DNA from: Trichlorobacter ammonificans
GTDB taxonomy: Bacteria > Desulfobacterota > Desulfuromonadia > Geobacterales > Pseudopelobacteraceae
DNA: 64,000 nt
Assembly: GCF_933509905.1 (NCBI RefSeq)
Contig: NZ_OW150024.1
Span: forward strand, 1,848,001 to 1,912,000
Direction: 5' to 3'
In this document: one piece after another, positions 45,801 through 54,101 of the stretch
Layout: every line of letters begins with the position of its first letter
How positions within the stretch are numbered: position 1 is the stretch's first letter
Notes under the pieces: generated by a model
What the model was told of the DNA's origin: nothing
What the model saw: only the letters and a program-made list of their open reading frames with translations
Databases searched by the model: none
Made by a program: the position numbers and the translations under genes

Positions 45801-46254
45801 CGACACCGCGGTCATCCCCACGCCGATCTTCTTCTACGGCCTGGAGCCGGGACAGGAGACCTCGCTGGATATCGAGCCGGGCAAGACCCTGATCATCAAG
45901 CTGAACGCCATCGGCAAGGTACAAGCGGACGGCACCCGGGCGGTCTACTTCGAACTGAACGGCAACACCCGCTCCGTGGTGGTGCGGGATCAATCGGTGC
46001 AAAGCGACGAGGCGGTGCGGGAAAAGGCGGACAAGGCCAACGGCAACCATATCGGCGCACCGATGCCGGGCAAGGTGTTGAAGGTCAACGTCAAGGCCGG
46101 GGACAGCGTGAAGGCCGGTGATGTGTTGATGGTTACCGAGGCCATGAAGATGGAGACCAACATCAAGGCCAAGGCCGACGGCACCATTGCCGAGGTGAAG
46201 TTCAAGGAAGGCGAAAAGGTGGAGAAAGAGGATCTGGTCATCGTCATGGGTTAA
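42805..46254 (+). CDS. pyc: Pyruvate carboxylase
   Basis: 1149 residues, full length. Makes oxaloacetate from pyruvate, bicarbonate and ATP. Domains in order: biotin carboxylase (KVMAANRGEIAIRIF, IKAAAGGGGRGMR, ERDCSIQRRHQKVVE, FYFIEMNPRIQVEHT), carboxyltransferase (TDTTMRDAHQSNLATRVRT, HTHDTSSNGSAMLL), and the biotin carrier domain at the end with EAMKMETN and biotinyl lysine K1115. AGGAG precedes the ATG at 42805; the upstream in-frame start at 42751 lies in the AT-rich leader. Single-gene unit with terminators on both sides. Confidence 0.98.
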   Translation: MKRVNKFRKVMAANRGEIAIRIFRACTELGISTVALYSEEDKLSLHRYKADEAYQVGKGKAPIDAYLGIDEIIALALKADVDAIHPGYGFLAENAEFAEKCEAAGITFIGPTAEMQRALGDKVAGRKAAIAADVPVVPGTEDPIEKEEEALKFAKEHGYPIIIKAAAGGGGRGMRVARNKKELTEGLVAARSEAKAAFGNPTVFLERYIENPKHIEVQVLGDNYGNLVHFFERDCSIQRRHQKVVEFAPSLCLTQQQREEICTAALKISGLVKYRNAGTVEFLVDQEGKFYFIEMNPRIQVEHTVTEMITGRNLVQNQILIAQGYKLSDPEINIPSQSAIDMRGYAIQCRITTEDPANNFAPDFGTLTTYRSAAGAGIRLDAGNAFTGAKITPHYDSLLVKVSSWGLTFKDAASIMHRALQEFRVRGVKTNIGFLENVITHPVFLGGKCDTSFIDKHPELLKFREKKDRASKVLSFLGDVIVNGSPGIVKPLKSADLIEAKVPEIDYTQPRPAGSRDLFMKLGAEGLSKWILDQKKLLITDTTMRDAHQSNLATRVRTYDLLKIAEPTSYLGADLFSLECWGGATFDVSMRFLKECPWQRLHKLSEAIPNILFQMLLRGSNAVGYTNYPDNVVQKFVEEAANSGVDIFRVFDSLNWTTGMQVAMEAVRKSGKICEAAICYTGDITDPKRDKYPLEYYVHMAKELEKMGAHILAIKDMAGLLKPLAAYKLVKALKENIGIPVHLHTHDTSSNGSAMLLKAAEAGVDIVDAALSSLSGLTAQPNLNALVATLEGSERDPQVNAAGLQKLANYWETVRDYYAPFESGLKSGTAEVYHHEIPGGQYSNYKPQVAGLGLLDRWEECKEMYHKVNMLFGDIVKVTPSSKVVGDMAMFLVKNDLQPEDVFSKGEELAFPESVVGMFKGMLGQPYQGWPEELQKIILKGQQPITCRPGELLEPVDFEDERLKLEERLGHKIDDKALISAILYPNVYPEFDRHRQEFSDTAVIPTPIFFYGLEPGQETSLDIEPGKTLIIKLNAIGKVQADGTRAVYFELNGNTRSVVVRDQSVQSDEAVREKADKANGNHIGAPMPGKVLKVNVKAGDSVKAGDVLMVTEAMKMETNIKAKADGTIAEVKFKEGEKVEKEDLVIVMG

Positions 46255-46295
46255 CAGCCCGGCTTGCCGTTGTCCTATATAAGAATGCACACCAT

Positions 46296-46325
46296 CGCCC
46301 CGCTCCGGTCCATCCGGGCGGGGCG
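46296..46325 (+). terminator. Hairpin after pyc, possible terminator
   Basis: CGCCCCGC-T-CCGG, loop TCCAT, CCGG-GCGGGGCG: a twelve-pair stem with one bulged T. The tail ACGTCGTTCT is poor in T, so termination efficiency is uncertain. Confidence 0.5.
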
Positions 46326-46424
46326 ACGTCGTTCTCCCCTCCCCTTGCCTGCCCGCGTCATTCCGGGTAGGATGGGCGTCTGCCGACGCGGCGCATCCAA
46401 TGTACCGGAGGTATCAAGATCACC

Positions 46425-47933
46425 ATGAGTTCACCGCTCCTGATCGCCAAAAGCAGTGCCACTGAGCTGGTTTTACTGCCCCGCATGGCCAACCGCCACG
46501 GCCTGATCACCGGCGCCACCGGCACCGGCAAGACCGTGACCCTGCAGTCCCTGGCCGAGCAGTTCTCCACCATCGGCGTGCCCTGCTTCATGTCGGACAT
46601 CAAAGGGGACCTTTCCGGCCTGTCAAAACCGGGAGGGGGCAACCCGAAAGTTGAGGAGCGGCTGAAGCTGCTCGGAGTCGCCGAGCACCCCTACCGCGCT
46701 TTTCCGGTGACCTTCTGGGACCCCTTTGGCGAGCAGGGACATCCGGTGCGGGCCACGGTTTCCGACATGGGGCCGCTCTTGCTCTCCCGCATGCTGGAGC
46801 TGAACGAGACCCAGACCGGCGTGCTCAACCTGGTCTTCAAGGTGGCGGATGACAACGGGTTGCTGCTGCTGGATCTGAAGGACCTGCGGGCCATGCTGCA
46901 GTTTGTGGGGGAGAATGCCAAAACACTGACCACCGACTACGGCAATGTCTCGGCTGCCAGCGTAGGGGCGATCCAGCGCGGACTGCTGGCACTGGAGAGC
47001 CAGGGGGGCGACCGGATTCTGGGTGAGCCGATGCTGGACATCAACGATCTGATGCAAACGGATCGGGGGCTGGGCGTGGTCAACATCCTGTCGGCCGAAA
47101 AGCTGATGGGGAGTCCCAAGCTGTACGCTACCCTGCTGCTCTGGCTGCTGTCCGAACTGTTCGAGAACCTGCCCGAGGCCGGCGATCTTGACAAGCCCAA
47201 GCTGGTCTTTTTCTTTGACGAGGCCCACCTGCTGTTCAACGACGCCCCGCCGGCCCTGGTGGACAAGATCGAACAGGTCGTACGGCTGATCCGTTCCAAA
47301 GGGGTCGGGATTTACTTCGTCACCCAGAACCCGGCCGACATCCCGGACAAGGTGCTCTCCCAGCTGGGCAACCGGGTGCAGCATGCCTTGCGGGCCTTCA
47401 GTCCCCGTGATCAGAAGGCGGTCAAGGCGGCGGCAGAGACCATGCGGGACAACCCGGAGCTTGACGAGGCAGCCGCCATCACCGAGCTGGGAGTCGGCGA
47501 GGCACTGATCTCCTGCCTGGATGAGCAGGGAAGCCCCGGCGTGACGGAACGGGCCTTTATCATCCCGCCCCGGGGACAGATCGGCCCGATTGAGTCCCAG
47601 GAGCGCCAGCGACTGCTGCAGGGATCACTGGTGGCCGGGGTCTACGACCGGTCCGTGGATCGGGAGTCGGCCTACGAGCTGCTCAAGGCCCGCGCCGAGC
47701 AGGCGACACAGACACAAGCCGCAGCCCAGCCGGCGGCGCAGGGCAGCAGCAGCGCTGGCGGAGGTTTGGGCGGCATACTGGGAGACCTGTTGGGTGGCAG
47801 CGGCAGCGGTAGCCGCCAGCGCGAAGGGGTAGTGGAGGCCCTGGCCAAAAGCGCGGCCCGTTCGGTGGGTAATCAGTTGGGAAGGGCCATCATCCGGGGG
47901 GTGTTGGGGTCGCTGCTCGGCAACAGACGCTGA
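46425..47933 (+). CDS. HerA-like ATPase of the DUF853 (YjgR) family
   Basis: 502 residues. Begins [38 protein letters not shown], with Walker A at 30-37; Walker B is in [13 protein letters not shown]. The sequence [13 protein letters not shown] and the region [29 protein letters not shown] are typical of DUF853 proteins, which resemble HerA/FtsK translocases but whose role is unknown. A low-complexity Gln/Ala/Gly/Ser linker (about 430-470) comes before a short glycine-rich tail. GGAGG is 13 bases before the ATG, longer than usual. Confidence 0.88.
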   Translation: MSSPLLIAKSSATELVLLPRMANRHGLITGATGTGKTVTLQSLAEQFSTIGVPCFMSDIKGDLSGLSKPGGGNPKVEERLKLLGVAEHPYRAFPVTFWDPFGEQGHPVRATVSDMGPLLLSRMLELNETQTGVLNLVFKVADDNGLLLLDLKDLRAMLQFVGENAKTLTTDYGNVSAASVGAIQRGLLALESQGGDRILGEPMLDINDLMQTDRGLGVVNILSAEKLMGSPKLYATLLLWLLSELFENLPEAGDLDKPKLVFFFDEAHLLFNDAPPALVDKIEQVVRLIRSKGVGIYFVTQNPADIPDKVLSQLGNRVQHALRAFSPRDQKAVKAAAETMRDNPELDEAAAITELGVGEALISCLDEQGSPGVTERAFIIPPRGQIGPIESQERQRLLQGSLVAGVYDRSVDRESAYELLKARAEQATQTQAAAQPAAQGSSSAGGGLGGILGDLLGGSGSGSRQREGVVEALAKSAARSVGNQLGRAIIRGVLGSLLGNRR

Positions 47934-47953
47934 CGGACAACAGGAGTGGGAAC

Positions 47954-47991
47954 CAAGCGCCCCGCCCCGGATATCGGGAGCGGGGCGCTTG
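47954..47991. terminator. Bidirectional hairpin between DUF853 gene and ABC transporter operon
   Basis: CAAGCGCCCCGC (47954-47965) and GCGGGGCGCTTG (47980-47991) form a perfect twelve-base stem, with a further CCCG/CGGG pairing in the loop. It lies between two convergent stop codons. T tracts are weak on both sides. Confidence 0.62.
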
Positions 47992-48017
47992 TGCATCCGG
48001 CATCAAAGGCGCGGCAA

Positions 48018-48692
48018 TCAGGACACGAGCCGACCGTCCTTCACCTGGATGACCTGTTCTGCTGCTCTGGCGATCTGATCGTTGTGGGTCACGATGACGA
48101 TGGTGGTGCCCCGGCGATGCAGATCACGCAGGATGGCCAGCACCTCCGCCTCCGCGGCGGAATCAAGATTACCGGTGGGCTCATCCATCAGCAGAATATC
48201 CGGATCGTTGGCCAGGGCGCGGGCGATGGCCACCCGCTGCTGCTGACCTCCGGAAAGCTGGGACGGCTTATTGTTCGCCTTGTCGGCCAGCCCCACCAGG
48301 GCAAGCAGTTCCATGGCGCGCTCCGTTTGGCGTCTCTCCGGCACGCCGGCCAGCATCATGGCGGTTTCGATATTCTCCCGGGCGGTCAGGTTCTGCAGCA
48401 GGTTGAAGAACTGGAAGACAAAACCGATTTTCTCCCGACGCACCGCCGCCAACCGGTTGTTATCCAGGCCGCTCAACTCCGTACCCCCCAGCCAGACGCT
48501 GCCGCTGCTGGGACGGTCCAGCCCGCCCAGCAGGTGCATCAGGGTACTCTTGCCATGCCCCGAGGGACCGACGATACAGGCAAAAACCCCTTTCCCGATC
48601 TCCAGCGACACCTCTCGCAGCGCCGTGGTGGCCGCCTCGCCGGTGCCGTACACCTTGCCGACGTTTTCAGTTCTGATGAAGATATCATTCAT
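48018..48692 (-). CDS. ABC transporter ATP-binding protein (LolD/MacB-like)
   Basis: 224 residues. Walker A GPSGHGKST (42-50), Q-loop FVFQFFNLL, signature LSGGQQQRVAIARAL, Walker B ILLMDEPTGNLD and the H-loop histidine in IVTHN are all intact. The type is that of ATPases paired with FtsX-like permeases for lipoprotein or peptide export. Its ATG overlaps the permease stop by eight bases. Last gene of the four-gene cluster. Confidence 0.94.
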   Translation of the reverse strand: MNDIFIRTENVGKVYGTGEAATTALREVSLEIGKGVFACIVGPSGHGKSTLMHLLGGLDRPSSGSVWLGGTELSGLDNNRLAAVRREKIGFVFQFFNLLQNLTARENIETAMMLAGVPERRQTERAMELLALVGLADKANNKPSQLSGGQQQRVAIARALANDPDILLMDEPTGNLDSAAEAEVLAILRDLHRRGTTIVIVTHNDQIARAAEQVIQVKDGRLVS

Positions 48693-49851
48693 AGCTGATC
48701 GCCTCCACCGGCGACAGTCGCGCCGCCCGCCAGGCAGGGTAGAGACCGGCCACCACCGCCACGATTGTTGAAAAAACAATGGAGCCGACAACCAGCTTCA
48801 GGTCAATGACCGAGGCGGTACCGGACCCCTTGACCAGCGTGGTGAAGGCATTGTTGCCGATGTAGGGTGCCACTGCCATGGAGGTGACCAGACCGGCCGC
48901 GACACCGCAGACGCCCCCCAGCAGGCCATAGAAACCGGACTCCAGGATGAAGGCTCCGAAGATGGTGGACTGCCGCGCCCCCAAGGCCAGGAGGATGCCG
49001 ATCTCCCGTTTGCGCTCGTAGGTCGCGGTCATCATGGTGTTGATGATGCCGAAGGCCGCTGCCAGCACCGATACCGCCGCGATGAGCTGCAGGGTGATGT
49101 TCACCGAACCGACGATGGCCAGTACCGACCTGAGCATCTGTTTGTCTGAAATCACACCCAGCCCGCCGCTTTCCACCGTAATCTGCTCGATGTACTGATC
49201 AATCAGTGCCAGGTTGTCCACGGTGACCGCAGCGTAGGAAACCCGGTCCACCGCCTTGAACAGCCGCTGGGCCGTAGACAGGGGGATGAACAGGGTATAG
49301 TCGTCCCTGCCGCCGGTACGGGCAAGCACGCCGGCCACGGCGAGCTGCGTGCCGCGGACGGTAAGGGAGGAGCCGGGCCGCAGGCCGAACTGGTCGGCCA
49401 GGGCCGTGCCGACCACCACGCCATCGGCGCTGCCGGGGCCGAAATAACTTCCCTGGCTAACCTTCCACCCCTTGAGCCGCTTGGTTTCTTCCGGCAGGAT
49501 ACCGCTGACGGAGACCGGCTTATTGTTGATGGCGGTCTTCTGGGCCAGAAACGGCACCACGGTCAGCCCCTTGATGGCAGAGATTTTACCGATCTCTGCC
49601 ATGGTGATGGTGGTGGGCATCTGGTCGCCGGTCAGCACCGATAACTGTTCATAGCCGCAGGAGCCCTTGGGGACCACCACCAGGTTGGCCCCCAGGGCGT
49701 TGGTTTCCCGATAGATTTCTTTCTTCAGACTCCCTCCCATGGACTGGAAGGTTACAAACGAAGCGATACCGATGGTGATCCCCAACAGGGTGAAGGCGAA
49801 CCTGCCCCGCCGGCGGGAGATGTTGCTGACCACAAGCTTTGACAGTGTCAT
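48685..49851 (-). CDS. ABC transporter permease, FtsX/MacB type
   Basis: 388 residues. One membrane helix at about 18-38, a large periplasmic MacB-like domain (about 40-255), then three helices near the C-terminus, with the family coupling helix in TYERKREIGILLALGARQ. It ends AWRAARLSPVEAISYE, as in MacB/LolC relatives. A MacB- or Lol-type mechanism, pulling substrate from the outer leaflet or periplasm, is likely. Coding region abuts the OB-fold-like gene. Confidence 0.93.
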   Translation of the reverse strand: MTLSKLVVSNISRRRGRFAFTLLGITIGIASFVTFQSMGGSLKKEIYRETNALGANLVVVPKGSCGYEQLSVLTGDQMPTTITMAEIGKISAIKGLTVVPFLAQKTAINNKPVSVSGILPEETKRLKGWKVSQGSYFGPGSADGVVVGTALADQFGLRPGSSLTVRGTQLAVAGVLARTGGRDDYTLFIPLSTAQRLFKAVDRVSYAAVTVDNLALIDQYIEQITVESGGLGVISDKQMLRSVLAIVGSVNITLQLIAAVSVLAAAFGIINTMMTATYERKREIGILLALGARQSTIFGAFILESGFYGLLGGVCGVAAGLVTSMAVAPYIGNNAFTTLVKGSGTASVIDLKLVVGSIVFSTIVAVVAGLYPAWRAARLSPVEAISYE

Positions 49852-50238
49852 CTACCCTCCGATCTTATGGTTGCGCACCACCTTCAGCTTGTGCGCGGAA
49901 AACAGGTAGCCGTCGGCCAGCTTGACGAAGGAGCCGGTCAGCCGCACCTCGTCCCCGAACTTCGGCATCTGCCCCTGGTATTTGATCGGAATGAACAGCT
50001 TGTTGCAGTTCTGGGTCGTGCACTGCAGCTCCTTGATATCCATGATGCCGAAAATAGACGGATCCTGGTTGGATATTCCCCCCATGATACCGGTAATGGT
50101 GATGGTGCCGGTGAAGGAAGCGGGATCATTGCCCACGTCGTTCACGTTCAGGGCCTTGGCGCTGCCGGTGGTGACGACAACAATGCCGATGAGTGCTACA
50201 ACTGCCAGGGCCAGGGCGACGATGACGGATTTTTTCAT
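49852..50238 (-). CDS. Exported or anchored OB-fold-like protein
   Basis: 128 residues. An N-terminal hydrophobic segment (about 4-24, ATT then GSAKA) is a signal peptide or anchor. The rest is predicted beta-rich: FTGTITITGIMGGIS, FGIMDIKELQC with a nearby second cysteine, and FGDEVRLTGSFVKLADGYLF, which resembles the OB-fold of CcmE- and NrfJ-like exported proteins. I do not assign a precise family. AGGAG precedes the ATG. It is between the Cys-rich gene and the permease, with its stop next to the permease start. Confidence 0.8.
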   Translation of the reverse strand: MKKSVIVALALAVVALIGIVVVTTGSAKALNVNDVGNDPASFTGTITITGIMGGISNQDPSIFGIMDIKELQCTTQNCNKLFIPIKYQGQMPKFGDEVRLTGSFVKLADGYLFSAHKLKVVRNHKIGG

Positions 50239-50280
50239 GGTACGACTCCTTACGCAGAAAAAGTTGAGCAGGTAGCCGCA

Positions 50281-50323
50281 GAAGCGTAGGCGAACGCTTC
50301 GCGGACGTACTGCACTGGTACGT
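50281..50323. repeat. Two adjacent small inverted repeats in the gap of the export cluster
   Basis: GAAGCG (50281-50286) pairs with CGCTTC (50295-50300), and ACGTAC (50305-50310) with GTACGT (50318-50323). GCGGAC occurs on both sides of the second hairpin. This may be a REP-like element or mRNA structure between genes; there is no T tract. Confidence 0.42.
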
Positions 50324-50360
50324 AGCGGACAGCACGGTGGTGAGACTTCTGTCAGGGGAG

Positions 50361-50705
50361 TTAAACGGCGGCTTCCGGGGGGTATTCGATCAGCGTGGGG
50401 TATTCCTTGGGGTGGTAGCTGCAGGACAGGACCGGATGGACGAAAGCCGGCGCCTGACGCATCTCCACCACCGGCAGCTCGGCAAGTACTGCGGTCGACA
50501 GGCAGTGTGAGCAGGCGCAGTCCGGTGTGGTGCAGGGCACCTGTTTTTCCGGACTTTGCCGTGCTCCGCCCTCGCAGCAGCGATCGGGCGTCGGGGCAGC
50601 GAGCAGTGCCGAAGCAGTGGTGAACGCTCCGCTCGTCACCACGACGGCGGCAACCAGGGTTATCAGGGCGACTATGCGGAGCCAGGAGCCGAGCATGGCA
50701 GCCAT
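50361..50705 (-). CDS. Small exported cysteine-rich protein
   Basis: 114 residues. A signal peptide-like N-terminus (hydrophobic about 9-30, ending TASALLAA) is followed by a cysteine-rich middle with a CC pair, then C, C-x-C-x2-C, and a later single C, and a C-terminal segment without strong features. The cysteine spacing suggests metal binding or disulfides in the periplasm. ATG at 50705 or at 50696 are both possible. It is the first gene of the transporter cluster, 122 bases before the OB-fold-like gene. Confidence 0.68.
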   Translation of the reverse strand: MAAMLGSWLRIVALITLVAAVVVTSGAFTTASALLAAPTPDRCCEGGARQSPEKQVPCTTPDCACSHCLSTAVLAELPVVEMRQAPAFVHPVLSCSYHPKEYPTLIEYPPEAAV

Positions 50706-50837
50706 AGTAGGAAATCCGGAGCTGCGGTGTCAAGCACGTTGCTCCTGCCGCACGCCGCCGGCACGCAAGATTCCGCTGGACAACGCCGCCGGGCCACGGT
50801 ACCACATCCGGACACCACACGCATACCGGGGGGCATC

Positions 50838-51899
50838 ATGGAAACCGCCGACAACGCCGAAAAACGCTACAACCAGTTTGCCAGCGACAATTACGCCGGT
50901 ATCTGCCCCGAAGCCTGGCAGGCAATGGCAACGGCCAACCACGGGTTTGCTCCCTCCTACGGCGACGACTGCTGGACGAAGCGGGCGTGCGAGCTGCTGC
51001 GGGAACAGTTCGAAACCGACTGCCAGATCTTCTTCGTTTTCAATGGTACCGCCGCCAACTCCCTGGCCCTGGCCTCCCTCTGCCATTCCTTCCACAGCGT
51101 GATCTGCCATGACCTTGCCCATATCGAAACCGACGAGTGCGGCGCTCCCGAGTTCTTCAGCAACGGCACCAAGCTGCTGCACGTGGGGGGACGTGCAGGC
51201 AAGCTGGACCTGGACGAGGTGGAACGGACCATAACCCGGCGCAGCGACATCCACTACCCCAAGCCGCGCGTGCTGAGCCTGACCCAGGCCACCGAGGTGG
51301 GGACGGTCTACACGGTGGAAGAGGTCCGTGCCGCCTGCGACCTGGCGGCGCGTTATGGACTGCGGGTGCAGATGGACGGCGCCCGCTTCGCCAATGCCGT
51401 TGTTTCGCTCGGGGCAACACCGGCCGAACAGACCTGGAAGGCCGGAGTAGATGTGCTGTGCCTGGGGGGAGCCAAAAACGGCATGGCCGTGGGAGAAGCG
51501 GTGATCTTCTTCAGGCGCGATTTGGCCGATGAGTTCGAGTACCGTTGCAAGCAGGCCGGTCAATTGGCCTCGAAAATGCGCTTTCTGGCCGCCCCCTGGG
51601 TCGGAATGCTGGAAAACGACGCCTGGCTGGATAACGCCCGGCACGCCAACCGTTGCGCCAGCCTGCTGGCGCAGGAATTGTCCGCCATCGACGGCCTGGA
51701 GCTCATGGTTCCTGTTCAGGCCAACTCGGTGTTCGTCCGGCTTCCGGAGCCGGCAGCCGCCGCGCTGCGTGACGCGGGCTGGCGATTTTACACCTTCATC
51801 GGCTCCGGCGGCGCGCGTTTCATGTGTTCCTGGCAGACCACGGCGGAGGATGTACACCTGCTGGCGGCGGCGGTACGGCGGGCAATGGCTGCCGCCTGA
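50838..51899 (+). CDS. ltaE: Low-specificity threonine aldolase / beta-eliminating lyase family
   Basis: 353 residues, PLP fold type I. Cleaves L-threonine or allo-threonine to glycine and acetaldehyde. The motif FASDNYAGICPEAWQAM starts the core, and HIETDECGAPEFFSNG is present. The PLP lysine is K213 in CLGGAKNGMAVGEA. The start at 50838 was chosen because GGGGGG lies four bases upstream; the frame continues upstream through non-coding sequence. Possible functions in glycine formation or threonine catabolism. Divergent from the export cluster. Confidence 0.92.
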   Translation: METADNAEKRYNQFASDNYAGICPEAWQAMATANHGFAPSYGDDCWTKRACELLREQFETDCQIFFVFNGTAANSLALASLCHSFHSVICHDLAHIETDECGAPEFFSNGTKLLHVGGRAGKLDLDEVERTITRRSDIHYPKPRVLSLTQATEVGTVYTVEEVRAACDLAARYGLRVQMDGARFANAVVSLGATPAEQTWKAGVDVLCLGGAKNGMAVGEAVIFFRRDLADEFEYRCKQAGQLASKMRFLAAPWVGMLENDAWLDNARHANRCASLLAQELSAIDGLELMVPVQANSVFVRLPEPAAAALRDAGWRFYTFIGSGGARFMCSWQTTAEDVHLLAAAVRRAMAAA

Positions 51900-51980
51900 T
51901 CAACGGTTGTACGGCGCCGGCACCAACCGACGCAGTGTTTCGGATACCGCCGCCGGACAGGCGAGAATCACAGAATTTCA

Positions 51981-52008
51981 TTGACGTATGACCTTCATCG
52001 CGTAGTAT
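51981..52008 (+). promoter_or_regulatory. Sigma-70 promoter for the TSUP permease
   Basis: TTGACG (51981-51986), 16 bases, TAGTAT (52003-52008). It is about 56 bases before the proposed start. Confidence 0.6.
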
Positions 52009-52052
52009 CTTTCGCAGGTGGTGCCGCTACTGCACCCCCACCACCGTCCTAC

Positions 52053-52063
52053 GGAGGCGTTCC
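52053..52063 (+). promoter_or_regulatory. Shine-Dalgarno site for a CTG start of the TSUP permease
   Basis: GGAGG (52053-52057) is followed after six bases by CTG (52064). The first in-frame ATG is 30 bases further on and has no ribosome site of its own. Confidence 0.5.
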
Positions 52064-52894
52064 CTGCTTCTCACCACCCTGGAAATTTTCGCCATGGCCA
52101 TCGGAGCCGGCATGGTCGGCTCCATTCTGGGGCTGGGGGGCGGCATCATCATCGTGCCGGCCCTGACCCTGCTGTTCGACGTACCGTTGCGCACCGCCGT
52201 GGCCGCCTCCACCGTCTCCATCATCGCCACCTCCACCGGCGCCGCCGTGGCCTACCTGAATGAACGGCTGACCAACACCCGCGTAGCCATGTGGCTGGAA
52301 ATGGGCACCGCCGTCGGCGCGGTCTGCGGCGCCCTGATCGCCGGCTGGATGAATCAACGATTCCTCTTTATCCTCTTCGGCCTGCTGCTGGCCTACTCCG
52401 GCTACAACATGTTCAAAAGCCGCTCACTGGAACTGCCAACCGGCGTGGAGCCCGACCGTCTTTCCCTGAAGCTGAAACTGGCCGGTTCCTACTATGATCG
52501 CCTGCTGGCCCGCCAGGTGGACTACCAGGTAACCCGGACCCTGCCGGGTCTTGCCATCATGTACTTCTCCGGCGCCGCCGCCGGCCTGCTGGGAATCGGC
52601 GCCGGCATCTTCAAGGTACCGGCCATGGACCAGGTGATGCGCATGCCGTTCAAGGCCTCCACCGCCACCTCCAACTTCATGATCGGGGTCACGGCGGTCT
52701 CCGGCGCCGTGGTTTATTTTGCCCGGGGCGACGTCGAGCCGCTGGTGGCGGGACCGGTGGTGCTGGGAGTGCTGCTGGGGGCGATGCTGGGGGCCAAGCT
52801 GATGGTCAGACTGAAAAGTTCCACCATTCGCAAACTCTTTATTCCCCTGATCGTTTACACGGCTGTACAGATGATATACCGGGGAGTACGCTGA
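52064..52894 (+). CDS. TSUP-family (TauE/SafE) membrane permease
   Basis: 276 residues if it starts at CTG. Six to eight hydrophobic segments, including GAGMVGSILGLGGGIIIVPAL near the start and AGLLGIGAGIFKVPAM in the second half, which are the two family repeats. TSUP proteins move sulfite, sulfonates or other organic anions. The CTG at 52064 completes the first membrane helix; ATG at 52094 gives a shortened helix. The stop overlaps the following DUF1634 gene (ATGA). The pairing of TSUP with DUF1634 is widespread. Confidence 0.87.
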   Translation: MLLTTLEIFAMAIGAGMVGSILGLGGGIIIVPALTLLFDVPLRTAVAASTVSIIATSTGAAVAYLNERLTNTRVAMWLEMGTAVGAVCGALIAGWMNQRFLFILFGLLLAYSGYNMFKSRSLELPTGVEPDRLSLKLKLAGSYYDRLLARQVDYQVTRTLPGLAIMYFSGAAAGLLGIGAGIFKVPAMDQVMRMPFKASTATSNFMIGVTAVSGAVVYFARGDVEPLVAGPVVLGVLLGAMLGAKLMVRLKSSTIRKLFIPLIVYTAVQMIYRGVR

Positions 52895-53199
52895 TGTCCG
52901 GCCACGTTCCCGCCAGACATGCCGCGATTGAGACGGTTCTTGCCCGCCTGCTGCGGCTCGGCTCCCTGGCGGCCGCGGTATTGCTGGCAGGGGGAGTCGC
53001 CATCATGCTCTCCGGCAATGTTCCGCTGGCAACGGGACTGATTTCAGCCGGCCTCATTGCCCTGATGGCAACACCGGTGCTGCGGGTGCTGACGGCGGGG
53101 CTGATCTTCATCCGGGAGCGGGACTGGCTCTTCGCCCTGTTTTGCCTGGTGGTGCTGTGTACACTGGTTGTCGGTATCATACTGGGGAGCATCTCCTGA
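52894..53199 (+). CDS. DUF1634 membrane protein
   Basis: 101 residues with three hydrophobic segments (about 22-42, 45-68 and 79-98) and the linker IFIRERDWLFALF, features of DUF1634. It is regularly found directly after TSUP permeases, so it probably forms a complex with the transporter; this role is inferred. The start codon overlaps the permease stop. Confidence 0.87.
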   Translation: MSGHVPARHAAIETVLARLLRLGSLAAAVLLAGGVAIMLSGNVPLATGLISAGLIALMATPVLRVLTAGLIFIRERDWLFALFCLVVLCTLVVGIILGSIS

Positions 53200-53229
53200 G
53201 TCTAACCTCTGCCGAGAAGGAGGGACGCG

Positions 53230-54039
53230 ATGTACGAGCAGGTGGTCGCCGAGATCAGCCGTTTTGTTGCCGAAGATGAGGGTAACCGTTTTGCGGATGG
53301 CAGCGCCCCCTATTTCGACGCGCCGCTGGTAGGGTTTGCTGCCGCCGATAGTCCGCTGTTCCGGCAATACCAGCAGATCATCGGCCCGTTCCACCGCACG
53401 CCGGACCAGATTCTGCCCGGTGCCGCCACGGTGATCGTCTGGTCCCTGCCGATCACGCGCAGTACCCGCGAGGCCAACCGTCGTGAGAACGAGTATCCCT
53501 CCCACGCCTGGGCATTGACCCGTTGTTTCGGCGAGGACTTCAATATCAGCCTGCGCCGGCACCTGGTGGCCTGGCTGGAGCGGCACGGGTACCGGGCCAT
53601 CGCGCCGCAACTTGATCCCGCCTGGCAGGAGTATGCGGATACCCCGGTGGGGGTGGCCTCCACCTGGTCGGAACGCCATGCCGCTTACGCCGCGGGCCTA
53701 GGCACCTTCAGCCTGAACGACGCCCTGATCACGCCGCGGGGGATTGCCCACCGTCTGGGCAGCGTGATCACCGACCTGGCCCTGCCCCCCTCCTGCAGCG
53801 AACTTCCCGAATATCGCTCCAACTGCCTGTTCTATCGTAACGGCACGTGCGGCGCCTGCATCACCCGCTGTCCCGTGGGGGCGCTTTCCCGCGACGGTCA
53901 CGACAAGAGCCGCTGCAAGGCCTACGTCTACGGCACCCTGGCCGACCTGCTGGCAGAGCGCTACGGCACCCCTAAGCCGGGGTGTGGCCTCTGTCAGACC
54001 AAGGTCCCGTGCGAGGAGCGCATCCCCACCGCTGTTTAG
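53230..54039 (+). CDS. QueG-like iron-sulfur protein
   Basis: 269 residues. The middle part with YPSHAWALTRCFGEDFN and RHAAYAAGLGTFSLNDALITPRGIAHRLGSVITD is typical of COG1600, the family of epoxyqueuosine reductase and of reductive dehalogenases. The C-terminus has a ferredoxin-type CGACITRCPVGAL motif plus further cysteines (RCKAY, GCGLCQTKVPCEERIP), consistent with two [4Fe-4S] clusters. It is shorter than true QueG (about 350-380) and lacks its C-terminal repeats, so the substrate is open. AAGGAGG precedes the ATG. Confidence 0.82.
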   Translation: MYEQVVAEISRFVAEDEGNRFADGSAPYFDAPLVGFAAADSPLFRQYQQIIGPFHRTPDQILPGAATVIVWSLPITRSTREANRRENEYPSHAWALTRCFGEDFNISLRRHLVAWLERHGYRAIAPQLDPAWQEYADTPVGVASTWSERHAAYAAGLGTFSLNDALITPRGIAHRLGSVITDLALPPSCSELPEYRSNCLFYRNGTCGACITRCPVGALSRDGHDKSRCKAYVYGTLADLLAERYGTPKPGCGLCQTKVPCEERIPTAV

Positions 54040-54071
54040 TCAAACCAAAGGCGATTTCACTGGATTTCTCC

Positions 54072-54101
54072 TTGACAACGCCGCCGGCACCACATAACAA
54101 T
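54072..54101 (+). promoter_or_regulatory. Promoter candidate for sulP
   Basis: TTGACA (54072-54077), 18 bases, AACAAT (54096-54101). The -35 is consensus and the -10 weaker. It would give a leader of about 150 bases with no recognised structure. Confidence 0.45.
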
